Source: Petrosia ficiformis (lineage: Eukaryota; Porifera; Demospongiae; Haplosclerida; Petrosiidae). Taken from it: DNA of 64,000 bases. A program made the position numbers and the translations under genes. The stretch spans positions 8,080,343-8,144,342 of the forward strand of contig OX345637.1 in NCBI GenBank assembly GCA_947044365.1, read 5' to 3'. This document shows, one piece after another, positions 12,141 to 39,721 of the stretch; positions within the stretch are counted from its first letter, which is position 1, and each line of letters starts with the position of its first letter. The notes beneath the pieces were generated by a model that was given only the letters and a program-made list of their open reading frames with translations, searched no databases and had not been told where the DNA came from.

Positions 12141-12210
12141 TAGTCTCGCGAACCAGACTCCTCCCCGCAGTCGATCTCAAAAAGGGGAGGAAGTCTGGCT
12201 CGCGAGACTA
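12141..12210. mobile_element. 70-bp palindromic MITE, TAGTCTCGCGA family
   Basis: Begins TAGTCTCGCGAACCAGACTC and ends with the inverse (GGAAGTCTGGCTCGCGAGACTA), with a short GCAGTCGATCTCAAAAA loop. The same termini bound the 417-bp element at 52366-52782. It lies 220 bp upstream of the nicastrin start codon. No clean target duplication is visible. Confidence 0.8.
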
Positions 12211-12432
12211 AATTATACTGATACCTATTCGCTATTTGGTATGCACAAAACAGAAGGTTTTTTTTATACTTATAATTCTACAGGAGAATCATACTATTCT
12301 TCAGAGTTAACTACATTACATTGCTCAATGATTTGCTTTGCTACATTTTGCATATGAAAAGCAGAGACGCGACCATACTCCATTGGCATTGGTCAATAAC
12401 GTATAAATTAAGTTGCCCACACCCACTTGTAA

Positions 12433-29269
<16,837 letters not shown>

Positions 29270-29823
29270 CTGAAAAGTACATTCCATGCATGTGATATAA
29301 TTATGTTTATATATAATTATGTGTTTGCATTATACATTGCGTAGCCAAAAAAATTTAATTGTTGTAGTTATGTTTAATATTTGCCCTCTTTTGAAATTAA
29401 AGTTTTATAACATTGGGGAATGACTCATTGTCAACTAAGGTATGTTTTGCTCTTGTTTTATCAGTGTTAAGTTGGTTACACTTCCTCTCTGACAGGAAGT
29501 TTATATAACTAGTTATTGTGGGGCAAGCCTGAGAGCGAGATCACATATAAAGGTGTGGTTATAAGACGAGGTTGTGCGCAACTACGCATGCATTATGAAT
29601 AGGCCTGAGCACATTATGCTCAACTTTTCACCCATTATTCTTTTGAGCAATGCCCACAAAATGTTCCTATTATTCCTTAAAGAATTATTAGGATTATTTA
29701 CTCCTGATTGGCTGTTTGCTAACAACTAAAAATGTTAATGAACATCAATGAGAATATACTATTTATCAAAATATTACTTAAAGCAAACTCAAAAAAGAAT
29801 CTAAATATCCAAGAGTTAGCGAC

Positions 29824-31576
29824 TTAGTGTTTGTTGTATTGAAGTGAGACAGAGGCTTCAATATAATCTTGTAAACTTGAGTATTGACGATCACTGAAGG
29901 TATTGTTCAATATAGAGAAAACACGTTCCACAGCAAGCAGACGATGGTTGCAGCAACAAAACTTTAGCTGCAGCAGAACTCCATTCCAGAATTTCTGAAG
30001 AGTGTAACTTCCACCATTTGAGTGGACAAAAATCTGAGTTAATATCTGCTGTCTTTGTGATATATAGAGGAAGCTCCAGCTTCAAATTTTCTATGACAGA
30101 AGGATCATTAAGAAAAGGGAAAACGGAAAGGGAGTCAACAACACTAGAATCTGGCTTCATTACGTTGACGTTTTGTGGGCTAAACAGTCGTGCTGCTTTA
30201 AAGGCATCCAATGCAGTTTTAAGGGGACCACTAAGACATTCATTGAAGTAAGTTAACCCAGGCTGTACACAATGAAGTCCATGTTCAACTAACTTTTGCT
30301 TAGTGATGGGATCATTTGGCGCAATTGCAAGTGCAACTGCATTGAGATTAGGGTAATGTGCTGACTCTATAGATGTGTTGACAGAAGAAACAACTTCATA
30401 GCACTGGAGTACAAGAGGGCCATCTCCCTCAAGAGAATAAGTGGCTTTCACAAAAGGTTCACCTACATCTATGGTTGCTGCTAACTCAATCTTTAGATCA
30501 GTGTACTTCTGGGGATCACTGATAATACCTAAAAGCTTACGTTGAGCTAAATCTTCATGACATTTCAGCAACATTTCTACATCACCAAACTGTACTAGTA
30601 GCTGGTTCATGACCTCCCATCGACTCCACCATCGTGTGGGGCAGAACATCGTTATAGAATGACCAGTTTGCTCTTTCCAAAGAAAGCGAGCCTTTGGGCT
30701 ATGTGCATACAACAAGATCCAGGAGGTCATGAACTCTGAGAGAACAGGAGTCACAAATTTCTCTCCAATAAGGTTGAATGTATGACTAAAGCAACCTATA
30801 TCTACAATATTTGGGTAGACGATATGCAATGTTCTTGTTGCCACATTATTAACGGAAACACCATACACTGTAGACAGCATGTTAATAATTTCACGAGCTA
30901 TTTCTTCTCCAGTCATACTTTTATTAAGCATTTGAATACAGATACATACTTGTACAATGACCCAATCATCTGATAAATACCTAATGACTATAGCAAAAGC
31001 TTCACCTAGTCTAGTAGTGCCACATCAAAAATAACTGAAATCGATCCTCCAGATATTTCCTTCTTGATCTGATTTTTTCTTGACAATATGAAAGGGATAA
31101 GGTCGGCAAGGTGACGTCTGTCAGTGAGTCTAAAAGCAGTCTCCTCAAGAATTGATCTAAAATGTTCTATTTTATTTAATGGGATACCTGCTTTGAGAAA
31201 TGCTGTTACAACTTTAACTCTAACCACTCTGACTGATTCTGGTAATATTTCACCTTTAGGGTGATGACATTCATCATGCTTTTTGAGAGCAGCTAGCAAT
31301 GTCTCTTTCTCTCTTATCTCTTTCTGCAAGTTTTTCTTTGCCAACCACATGTTTTTTAGATCGTAGATGACTCTTTAACACGCTCATTTTCGTTGTGAGT
31401 TCTTCCCTGCATGCATGACAAAAAAGCTTTCCTGCTGAAACTACGAGGTGTTCACCTGGGAACTGCTTAACTCTAGACTCAACACTCACAGACTTTGGGT
31501 TAGATGATCCAGAGCCTCCTTTAGACTTTCTTTTTCCTTTAGGAGGATTTTTCAAAATTTTACGTTTTCGAGACAT
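29824..31576 (-). pseudogene. hAT transposase with CGGBP1/BED-type zinc finger, frameshifted
   Basis: Three collinear reading-frame pieces. The N-terminus (ATG at 31576) is basic, then carries FPGEHLVVSAGKLFCHACRE and later HLRSKKH. This is a C2H2/BED-like finger very close in pattern to vertebrate CGGBP1, itself a domesticated hAT finger. The middle piece has FLKAGIPLNKIEHFRSILEE. The long piece (30931-29891) has the RNase-H-like core region with FCPTRWWSRWEV. It ends with WWKLHSSEILEWSSAAAKVL, the hAT C-terminal dimerisation region, which continues to TAA at 29824 after one more shift. Frame changes occur near 31310, 31020 and 29940. The protein is therefore probably inactive, although the element ends are perfect. 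Confidence 0.85.
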
Positions 31577-31581
31577 TTCAG

Positions 31582-31800
31582 ATGGCTGTCAGTGGACTCC
31601 TTAAAACTTCTAAAATTGACATAGCAGATGGAGTTGATGATCAAGAGGTTGAAGGTAAGCTCAATGAAGTACTATCTGTAGTCAAAGAAGGCTCATCTTC
31701 ACTTGATTCATTGACAGAGAGGATTTCCTCTTCACAAATTCTACAGGAAGTTGTTTCAGCCATGCCTTTTTGGGCATTTATTAGAGTAATAACTATATAA
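31582..31800 (+). other. Small open frame inside the hAT element, divergent to transposase
   Basis: A 72-codon frame (MAVSGLLKTSKIDIADGVDD...) starts 6 bp upstream of the transposase ATG on the opposite strand. Its composition is acidic and plausible, but no family is recognised. It may be a fortuitous frame in the 5' region of the transposon. Confidence 0.25.
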
Positions 31801-31949
31801 TTAATGAACTTTTAATTAATTATGTCTGAATTCAGAATTCTTTCCTATTATGCCAGCATAATGCTCAAAGCTTTAATCCGCCTATAATTCTCAAAATTAT
31901 GTCAGCATAATGTGCTCAGGCCTAATTATGAACATGCAAGTCTGTGAAG

Positions 31950-32081
31950 ATGGCACAGAAAAGAGAGTTCGATGTGTCAGACACAGAGGAGCATTCAATC
32001 GCCACAGTTCATAGAATAATGATGGAGGTTTCACCAATAAAGGTAAGTAGGAAGAACCCTGATGTTAAATACTTTAGATGA
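31950..32081 (+). pseudogene. N-terminal fragment resembling OB-fold proteins of Ulp1-type elements
   Basis: The ATG frame contains REFDVSDTEEHSIATVHRIM and then MEVSPIKVSRKNPDVKYF before TGA. The SPIK-K/R-NPDVKYF pattern resembles the first strand-turn-strand of OB-fold proteins that I recall from repeated genes in sponges and cnidarians. A GTAAGT after SPIK could alternatively be a splice donor. What follows is CT-rich repeat, so the rest of the gene is gone. The hAT insertion lies 18 bp upstream of the ATG. Identification is weak. Confidence 0.35.
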
Positions 32082-32084
32082 AAA

Positions 32085-32277
32085 TCACTTTGCTCAGCAG
32101 TCTCATAGCTGTTCTCTCTATCTGTCTCTCCCGCATAATCTTCAATCTCTCTTCTCTTTGCTCAGCAGTCTCCACATCTCTCATCTCTCTCTGTTTGTCT
32201 CTAGCTCTCCCACTTTAATTCTCTTTCATTATGTGTCTCCATAGCTCGTCTCTCCATAATCTTCAATTCTCTTTCAG
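32085..32277. repeat. CT-rich repeats with CTTTGCTCAGCAGTCTC
   Basis: The phrase tttgctcagcagtctc occurs twice (near 32090 and 32157). A relative (ctttgcccagctgtctccgc) follows the elements at 34030. This degenerate sequence is the substrate into which two transposons inserted. Confidence 0.6.
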
Positions 32278-33962
32278 GCTTTGCCCTGAGGGGTATGACA
32301 CGAATAGAAATCTCGTACAACCTCTTTACAAATCAACTCAAATCCCTGAATCTGCTCAAGTCCCAGAATCTGGAAAGGAAATCCGAAATCCTATTTGAAA
32401 TCTGAGAATCCAGGCAAACTTGTCCTAAAATCTTATTAAATCTTCAAAAAAACTAATTATTTTTAATAGTTACTTAACTTTAATAATGATTAAACAATTT
32501 TAATAACGCGTTTATAACAACATTAATTAACAATTTCATTCTCTATCTCACACATGATTGAGCATCATAATTTACAGTTCATTATGACATTATCAGAGCA
32601 TGCTCAGTACACCCAGCATATGACAAGAGCCTTTACTAGGAGGCTAGGAGCAGCATAAATCTTGTAAAGATCCAACAGGATCAGCTACAATTTGATTGTA
32701 GTATATAACACATGATATTAATAGTACTGAATCTTTACTTTGTAGGTCATTTGGTTTTAGCACAGTTTGTTTATCTTGTTCCCAGTTGGCTATTCTATAG
32801 AATTGTAAGTAAAAACCTTATAATTACATCACTGAAATACTAATACTTATTATGACAAATTATAATTTCATTTTAAGGTCATTTGGGTGTCTCCCATCAC
32901 CACAATCTGTATCTGGCCTGAGACTCTGGCAAAATATTTTTACGTAAGTGGCTAAAGGATAATACGCCTCTACCACCCTCAATGAAAACAATGAAAAGAA
33001 AGACACAATAAAAACTATCACTATTTTAAAAGAAAAGAAAGATACCATGAAAACAACAACATCTAATCAATAGGTCCAATTAGAGAGACAGATTCTAACA
33101 AACCGAGATGATAGAGAAGAACAATGGCTTTCAGACATTCACATAGCCTTTGCACTGTTCCTAATAATTCGATGGTTACCACCAGTCTTTCATCTAAAAC
33201 AATACAAATTATTGCTAACCTTTTACGATTTCCATCTAGTACTTTTTGATCGAAGTGATGAATGTTGGAAAACAGGTTGCCTTCCTAACCGTCACTGGCT
33301 CATGGTGAGGATCCTACAATGATCAGGTACGATCAAGACGAGATGAGGAGTCATCTGACACTGTGCTTTGAGAGAAAAAGTATGACAACTTTCCCCACTA
33401 TTAAGAAAAGAAAACTTATTGACCAAGAGCTTAAAACAGAGACAATAAGTGTTTACTGCCATTGCAGATTATATGTTTGCCTGTGACGGATGTGACAAAC
33501 GGTTTCATCATGGTTGCATTGAGTGTCCAACAAAAGATGACCCACAATGGTTCTGCAATGATTGTATATGGAAGTAGCTTTACATGTACACAATGGTCCA
33601 GCATATATATTATACAATATTATTTTGTCTGTACTATTTACTATTTTGGCAGAACCAAGTAAATTAGCTATTACTGAACATTGTCAGTCTATTTATATTA
33701 TTATAATATTTCATTTATACATACATATATGTTATATATAATAATATCTCACTTCATATCTCGGTCTCTTAACATTCCCGGCTATTTTCAATGAAATCTC
33801 TATAAATCTCCGTAAATCTCCGCAAATCTCTGTAAATCTGCGCAAATCTCTGTAAATCTGAGAAATCTCAGACAAATCTGATAAATCTTAATCTCCAGAA
33901 ATTACAGGGATTTACAAATCTAGTACACAATTTTTATGCGTGTCATACCCCTCGCTTTGCCC
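32278..33962 (+). mobile_element. MULE-like element with 9-bp target duplication
   Basis: Inverted ends GAGGGGTATGACACG (from 32288) and CGTGTCATACCCCTC (to 33953) are flanked by GCTTTGCCC at 32278-32286 and 33954-33962 (GCTTTGCCCT if ten bases). Subterminal regions carry degenerate AAATCTCTGTAAATCTG repeats (33790-33910) and AATCTGAGAATCC-like repeats (32335-32420). The interior holds remnants of a Ulp1-like protease and a PHD-like finger. A 9-10 bp duplication with protein-coding Ulp1 cargo fits Mutator-like elements; that class call is inference. Confidence 0.7.
33073..33578 (+). pseudogene. Decayed Ulp1-like protease plus PHD-finger remnant
   Basis: After an acceptor-like tag, 33074-33300 reads EEQWLSDIHIAFALFLIIRW and continues through stops. 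The WLSDxHI motif is the start of the C48/Ulp1-like domain carried by many transposons. Near 33475-33575 a further piece reads FACDGCDKRFHHGCIEC followed by WFCNDC, a PHD-type Cys4-His-Cys3 zinc finger. Several stops and frame changes lie between, so this is a relic. Confidence 0.6.
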
Positions 33963-34028
33963 TAGTCTGGGGACCCGCCCCTTCGTTGCGAAGGGCCAGG
34001 ACGGGACCCCCGACGGGTCCCCAGACTA
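33963..34028. mobile_element. 66-bp palindromic MITE with 9-bp target duplication
   Basis: TAGTCTGGGGACCCGCCCC at the left is the inverse of the right end (GACGGGTCCCCAGACTA). It is flanked by GCTTTGCCC on both sides (33954-33962, 34029-34037). The left flank is also the right target duplication of the larger element, so the 9-mer is present three times. Confidence 0.85.
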
Positions 34029-34324
34029 GCTTTGCCCAGCTGTCTCCGCATCGCTTATCTCCCTCTGTCTCTCTCGATCACAACGAGCTCTATCAGTCTC
34101 TCTTCTCTTACGTAATCTCACCTCTCTCTCCTCTTTAGTTTCTGCAGCTCGTTTAGCTCTGTCCCTTTCTCTTCTCAATTTATCTTCATTCATAACGCGA
34201 GACTACAAAACCGGCTTTCTCAAATTTTAAAAGATATTTACGGAATACGCTCAGGCTCGCCCCAGTTATAAAACTCGCTCAGGCTCGCCCCAATTATAAA
34301 CTGAAACGAATGTGAGGAGAGGCT

Positions 34325-36141
34325 ATGCGGAGAGCAAGATTAAAAGGCGCAGCACTTATATTGACTTTGTTATGTATTGTAGCGGCGTTTGTGTACTATC
34401 GATTAATATCTAGCACAAATGTCCAGGAAGAATTTAATCTTCCAGTTGCAGGTAATGTTCATTCATCATCTTTCCTGATAGATGAAAGTCTAAATTTGAC
34501 TTCAAAAATTCAAACTGAAGCAAATAAATCCTGTAAGTTCATATAGGAGTCCATAAAATGGCTCATGGTTTTATATATAATTATTATACTAATCTTGTGT
34601 GCAGATGATCATGAATATGAAAAAATCTTCAGCAAAAATATAATCCATAGGAGTAAGGTTGGTTTTATACATTCAAAAATCATTTATTAAATAGATTATT
34701 ATATATATTGATTATAATTATAATTATTATGTTCATGTAGTATGGATGTCCATCCACTTTTGATATAATTATCCCCCTGCTCATGGTGCATCACATCTTT
34801 TTAGGTTCATGCATGCACTGCAAAAACTAAATCGTTAAAATAACCATTTTATTGGTTAGTACATTTGCAAGAAAAAGCATGAGTTTCAATTTAGATTGTC
34901 AATTGTCATAGAGGATGTTGTGGCTACATGCATGATGTTACTATGACATAATGTGCACCAAATATTGAAATGCATAAATTAAATTATGTGTTTACAGGTT
35001 TACAAATCCTTTATGGCCAGATACAATTACATATACTTTAGTATAAATTATACCAAATCTTTGACATGAAATATAAGTAGACAGCACCCTAAAATTATAT
35101 AGCTTCAATTTTTATTGAATATAATTAGTACAAAGTATCTATGGTATTATATGTATTTATCATGAACAACAAACTAATTGTTAAATCCTTGCAACTGTAC
35201 TAACCATTAAATTAGTTATTTTAACTATTTTGTTTTTGCAGTGTGTAGATTTATATAAGCTAGCGAAGTTCTGAGTATTATGATTAATTATTTTTATATT
35301 TTTATGGACACAATATACAGTGGCAACAAGCCCAGGTAAAGGAATATTGTTCACACAACCAAAATGAAACAAGAAGATTTGGTTGGGGGCGAATGCATTA
35401 CGAGGACAAATATAAAGTTATTTTCTGTAGTGTACCTAAGGCAGGATGTACAACAATGAAAACAATGTTTGCTCTTTTACAAGGTCATTTTACACTCAAT
35501 CAGTTACAAAATGAGAATATGGTAACACATGCTAACCATTTGAGAAAAGTCTATTCATTGTCTGATTCAAGCCAATTTCATCAGCGCCAGATCAAGAATT
35601 ATTTTAAGTACATAGTGGTTAGGAATCCTTTAGAAAGAATTGTAAGTGCATATCATGAGAAAATTGCAAGAAAAAGAGTTCCTCAACATTATCAAATTTT
35701 ACAAAAAAAGATTCTACAGCAATACGGAAATAATAGCAGTCAGTTTCCATCATTCTCTGAATTTATTGACTATCTTCTTCATTCAAAACCGTCTGATCCA
35801 CATTTTATGCCAACTACAAAATTATGTGATCCATGTCAAATAAAATACGATTTTATGTTAATTTCAAAACAATGAATCAGGATGTTGATTCTCTCTTAAG
35901 TTTGCTAAACATTCCACAAGAGTACTATTTCAACAATATCACATATGCAAGTGTTTTAATGCCCAAATCAACTCATTACAATTCATCAGTCGTTATAGAT
36001 CACTTTTATCAGTTAAGTCATGACCAGAGGATGAAATTCTTTAAAGAATGGTCAAAAGAGTTAGAATTCTATGAAACAATATATCCAGGAGACGTTTGGG
36101 ACTTATATTACCAAATTAATTCAGTGAATCCAGGTGAATGA
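34325..36141 (+). pseudogene. Carbohydrate sulfotransferase A (frameshifted)
   Basis: Exons 34325-34532, 34605-34657 and 35321-36141. The predicted type II Golgi enzyme has a short basic N-terminus, one TM (LILTLLCIVAAFVYY) and a stem. The catalytic domain contains the PAPS 5'-phosphosulfate motif SVPKAGCTTMK and the 3'-phosphate motif VVRNPLERIVSAYHE, the hallmarks of the HNK-1/CHST (Sulfotransfer_2) family. Such enzymes transfer sulfate from PAPS to glycans. The run of five T found in all sister genes (TACGATTTTTATGTT) has four T here near 35850, shifting the frame; the shifted frame then continues undamaged to 36141. A sequencing error in a homopolymer would restore it, so its status is open. 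Exons 1 and 2 are fused by a 30-nt in-frame former intron. Confidence 0.85.
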
Positions 36142-36778
36142 CCAACTAAATTATTAACGTTAACCTAAATCACTGACGTATAATTTATGTTAAATTTACA
36201 CTTAACTTTTCCATGCAACTGCGATATACCATTTGTTAGTGTATATAGGACTGAAGAGTTTAATTCATAATTTACTAGCCTACGGGGGAATTAACCTAGT
36301 ACGTTCTTAACTGTATATAGTTCATTCCATGAGTAGTACATTTATGATTTAAGTGTAATACAGTCATTGTAATACTATATACATGTATGTATGGAGTCTG
36401 ATTATTTTTATAATTTAAGTGTAATACAATAATACAAAATACTATATACATGTATGTATGGAGTCTGATTATTTTTGTAACATTAAACATAATTTAAAAA
36501 ATCTTTTATTCAATAATTTGTCAGTACTTCACATACTATATTTTTTGTCACAACCTTGGGTTCACACTTTTGATCATTTCATTTAGTATATGGCTCAGTT
36601 GCTAGGCACATAGAATCAAGAAAATATTCTATTCAATAAAATGTATACTTCTTGGAGACTACTCAATTGTAATATAATTATTATAGCTATCATGAAGTAT
36701 GGCTATAATTATTGTGTTGAAGAATAATAAAAATAATTATTTTAAATCTAAAAATTGTAAAAAAATATACTAATAAAT

Positions 36779-38027
36779 CTAATCTGACAGTTCTCCTTTC
36801 AAGTGTTTCTCATAGTCTCTCACAGCTTGTTCCTGTCGTCTATTCTCTATGGAGTTCTTTCTCCTTTTTCGCGTCTCAGCAATAGCATTGTCAGCATTGT
36901 AGCCCTCCTTGGCTACTAAATAGCATGCTAACATAGTACCTGTTCGACCACAACCCATTGCACAGTGTATACCAACACCACCATGTGATTCATTATCAAT
37001 TAATTCAATTAGCTGTTCAACCTATATAGGAAAGTGTTATAGGTAGTATTGTTGTTACTATAGGAGCCCACGATGACATTGACCAGAAAGCAGAAGAGTA
37101 GGAGTGGCAGACGACCACACATTTAGTCAAACTATCTGTCTGACCATCTGTTACCATTTTTGCTTTCTGGTCAATGTCATTATGGGCTCCTGTTGTTGTA
37201 ATGTTATATGTATATATAGTAAGTTTTGATATCTTTTAATAGACTCGTTGGTATGTTTTACTTTAAATTAAGACCTCTAAGACTACTGAGAGGGTTTTAG
37301 TAGATAGATATAATTATAGATAGATAAATTTTTATTTGTCATCAGGAAAGATATATCAGTAATATGGTGCTAGTTTCATACTTGATTGTTCTGAATCAGA
37401 TATAGCAAAAATAAATTTATAAAGGGTATATATAATAATAAGCACGTAATCACACACCAACTAGGCTAGTCTCACATAGCCAGCCCCTCCTGACTCTAAC
37501 AAGGCAGGAAGGGTCTAGGAGATCTATGGATATCTGGTGAAAGTACTGGATGAATGCAGATCTCCCAGACCCTTCCTGCTTCAGAGGGGCCGGCTATGTA
37601 ATTAGACTACAACTAGGCTGGGGTGTATGGCAGGGAAAGTTAGGTGGTCAAATCCTCTTGGAGAAGTTGGGGATGGGGCCAATCTTCTATGAAATCCCGC
37701 TGCTGGGCCATGGGTGGACTTATACTTGTACTGTCACGCCAGATTAACAGTGTAATAAAACAATATTTCAAGTATAAAGTTTACCTGACCAACTGATGGA
37801 GGACAAAATGTATCAATACGGATATTGACACAGTGTATTCCAAATGATTTTGCCATAGATTCATAATTGGTTGGTTCTTCAGTTAGATTCACTAATACTT
37901 TGATACCTTCATCTGCCAGAAATTGCATATTCTCAACTTTTGGCCATGCCATACCTGCTAGCTTGGTGCCCACAAACCATGAAAATCTGTAAGGTTTGTA
38001 GGCCTCGATGAATGTACCAGCCATCAT
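36779..38027 (-). CDS. DUSP23: DUSP23/VHZ-type dual-specificity phosphatase, complete
   Basis: Two exons, 38027-37785 and 37021-36779, joined in phase 0, give 161 aa (human DUSP23 is 150). I chose the first of two adjacent ATGs (MMAGTFIEAYKPYRFSWFVG). The N-terminal FSW...LAGMAWP pattern and NLTEE are characteristic. The loop with the likely general acid is IRIDTFCPPSVGQ (D72). The catalytic P-loop is HCAMGCGRTGTMLACYLV, with C101 the nucleophile and R107 phosphate-binding (HCX5R). It is a small soluble atypical phosphatase without extra domains. It lies antisense between sulfotransferases A and B, 3'-to-3' with A and 326 bp head-to-head from B. Two damaged copies occur at 44.4 and 52.2-53.1 kb. 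Confidence 0.95.
37069..37194. mobile_element. Fold-back element in the DUSP23 intron
   Basis: AGGAGCCCACGATGACATTG followed by ACCAGAAAGCA is mirrored by TGCTTTCTGGTCAATGTCAT followed by TATGGGCTCCT, a hairpin of about 125 bp. In the second array the paralogous site (52806-52850) keeps only the left arm. Confidence 0.7.
37458..37618. mobile_element. 143-bp TAGTCT-family MITE with 9-bp target duplication
   Basis: The element 37467-37609 begins TAGTCTCACATAGCCAGCCC and ends GGCCGGCTATGTAATTAGACTA (inverted, imperfect). It is flanked by CAACTAGGC at 37458-37466 and 37610-37618. Located in the DUSP23 intron. A partly deleted copy of the same insertion is at 44294-44395. Confidence 0.85.
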
Positions 38028-38353
38028 AAAAGTGGGTGTGAGCAATAAATAACAATCTGGGTGTGGTATATATAAATCCCCGGCCCGGGCCCACAGTTCA
38101 CGTCGATTTCTCTGGTTCTAGGTTTCAAGCAACCTGAAAGGCACAGTAGTATTTCATTACACTTCTTCTCTGGCAGGCAGTTGTAAAGGATAGTGCGGTT
38201 CGTTTATAGTTTGCCGCCACGTGTATATATATAGGTTTCAAGAAACCTGAAAAGCACGGTAGTAGTCTACTACCTTCCTTTCTGGCAGGCAATTGTAAAT
38301 TTTATAAACGGTTCACGGGCCTCCAACCAGGACTATATCCCATACATAATAAT

Positions 38354-39721
38354 ATGTGGAGAGTAAGTCTAAAAGGCACAGTTCGTATAGTGACTTTATT
38401 ATGCATTATAGGGGTTGTGATTCTGTTAAGATCTAGTACAAATGTGCTGCAAGAATGTATATTTCAAGTTGCAGGTAATGTTCATTCATACATATAATTA
38501 TATATATAATTATATTAATATATATTAGTTCATCATGCAGAAGATGATTGGACTTCAAAGTTTCAAACTGAAGCAGATAAATTCTGTAAGTTTATGCAGG
38601 AGCCCATAAAACGGCTCATGGTTTTATGTACTAATTTTGTGTGCAGATGAATATGAAAACGTCTTCAGCAAAAATATAATCCACAGGAGTAAGGTTGGTT
38701 TTATACATTCAAAAATCAATACTTAAATTGATTATAATTATATTCTATAATTATTATGTTCATGTAGTATGGATCTCCATCCACTCTTGATATATATATA
38801 TATATAATTCTCCCCCTGCTCATGATGCATCCCATCTTTTTAGGTTCACGCATGTAGACTTATAATTATATGTGTATTATAATTATGAATAATAATTATT
38901 TTTATGGATATAATATACAGTGGCAACAAGCCCGGGTAAAGGAATATTGCTCATACAACCAATATGAAACAGGAAGATTTCGTTGGAAGCAATTGCTTTA
39001 TGAGAACAAACATAAAGTTATTTTCTGTAGTGTACCTAAGGCAGGATGTACAACAATGAAAACAATGTTTGCTCTTTTACAAGGTCTTTTTACACTGAAT
39101 CAGTTACAAGGTGAGAATATGGTAAAACATGATAACCACTTGAGTGGAGTCTATTCATTGTTTAATTCATACCAACTTCATCGGCTCAAGAATTATTTTA
39201 AGTACACAGTGGTTAGAAATCCTTTAGAAAGAATTGTAAGTGCGTATCGTGAGAAAGTTGCAAGAAAAGTATCTTCTCGAAATTATCAAATTTTACAAAA
39301 AAAGATTCTACAGCATTCCAGAAATAAAAACAGTCAGTTCCCATCATTCTCTGAATTTATTGACTATCTTCTTCATTCAAAACCATCTGATCCACATTTT
39401 ATGCCAACTACAGAATTATGTGATCCATGTCGAATAAAATACGATTTTTATGTTAATTTCAAAACAATGAATCAGGATGTTCATTGTCTCTTAAGTTTGC
39501 TAAACATTCCACAAGAGTACTATTTCAACAATATCACATATGCAAGTGTTTTAATGCCCAAATCAACTCATTACAATTCATCAGTCGTTATAGATCACTT
39601 TTATCAGTTAAGTCATGACCAGAGGATGAAATTCTTTAAAGAATGGTTAAAAGAGTTAGAATTCTATGAAACAATATATCCAGGAGACATTTGGACTTAT
39701 ATTACCAAATTAATTCAGTGA
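38354..39721 (+). CDS. Carbohydrate sulfotransferase B, intact
   Basis: Exons 38354-38474, 38541-38585, 38647-38693 and 38921-39721, all GT-AG and in phase, give 337 aa. Type II topology: a cytoplasmic tail of about 10 residues (MWRVSLKGTV), one TM (about residues 10-28), and a stem encoded by small exons 2-3. The catalytic domain has SVPKAGCTTMK at about 108-118 and VVRNPLERIVSAY at about 168-180. The length fits the CHST8-14 family. Acceptor glycan and sulfation position cannot be told from sequence. Almost identical to copy E (53702-55043), implying recent duplication or gene conversion. It starts 326 bp from the divergently oriented DUSP23 start, which may mean a shared promoter region. 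Confidence 0.93.

Larger units (their letters stand above)
29592..31932 (-). mobile_element. hAT DNA transposon with perfect 8-bp target duplication
   Basis: The element spans 29600-31924 (2,325 bp). The left end TAGGCCTGAGCACATTATGC is the exact inverse of the right end (GCATAATGTGCTCAGGCCTA). It is flanked on both sides by ATTATGAA (29592-29599 and 31925-31932). Eight-bp duplications and short inverted repeats are the hAT signature, and the interior encodes a hAT-type transposase in antisense. It sits 330 bp past the nicastrin stop codon, tail to tail with it, and 18 bp before the ATG of the small open frame at 31950. Confidence 0.95.

Noticed and set aside
29600..31924. Old viral integration as the source of the antisense ORFs
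   Set aside because: The hAT termini, 8-bp duplications and hAT dimerisation motif explain the segment. Nothing viral is needed or seen in the window.
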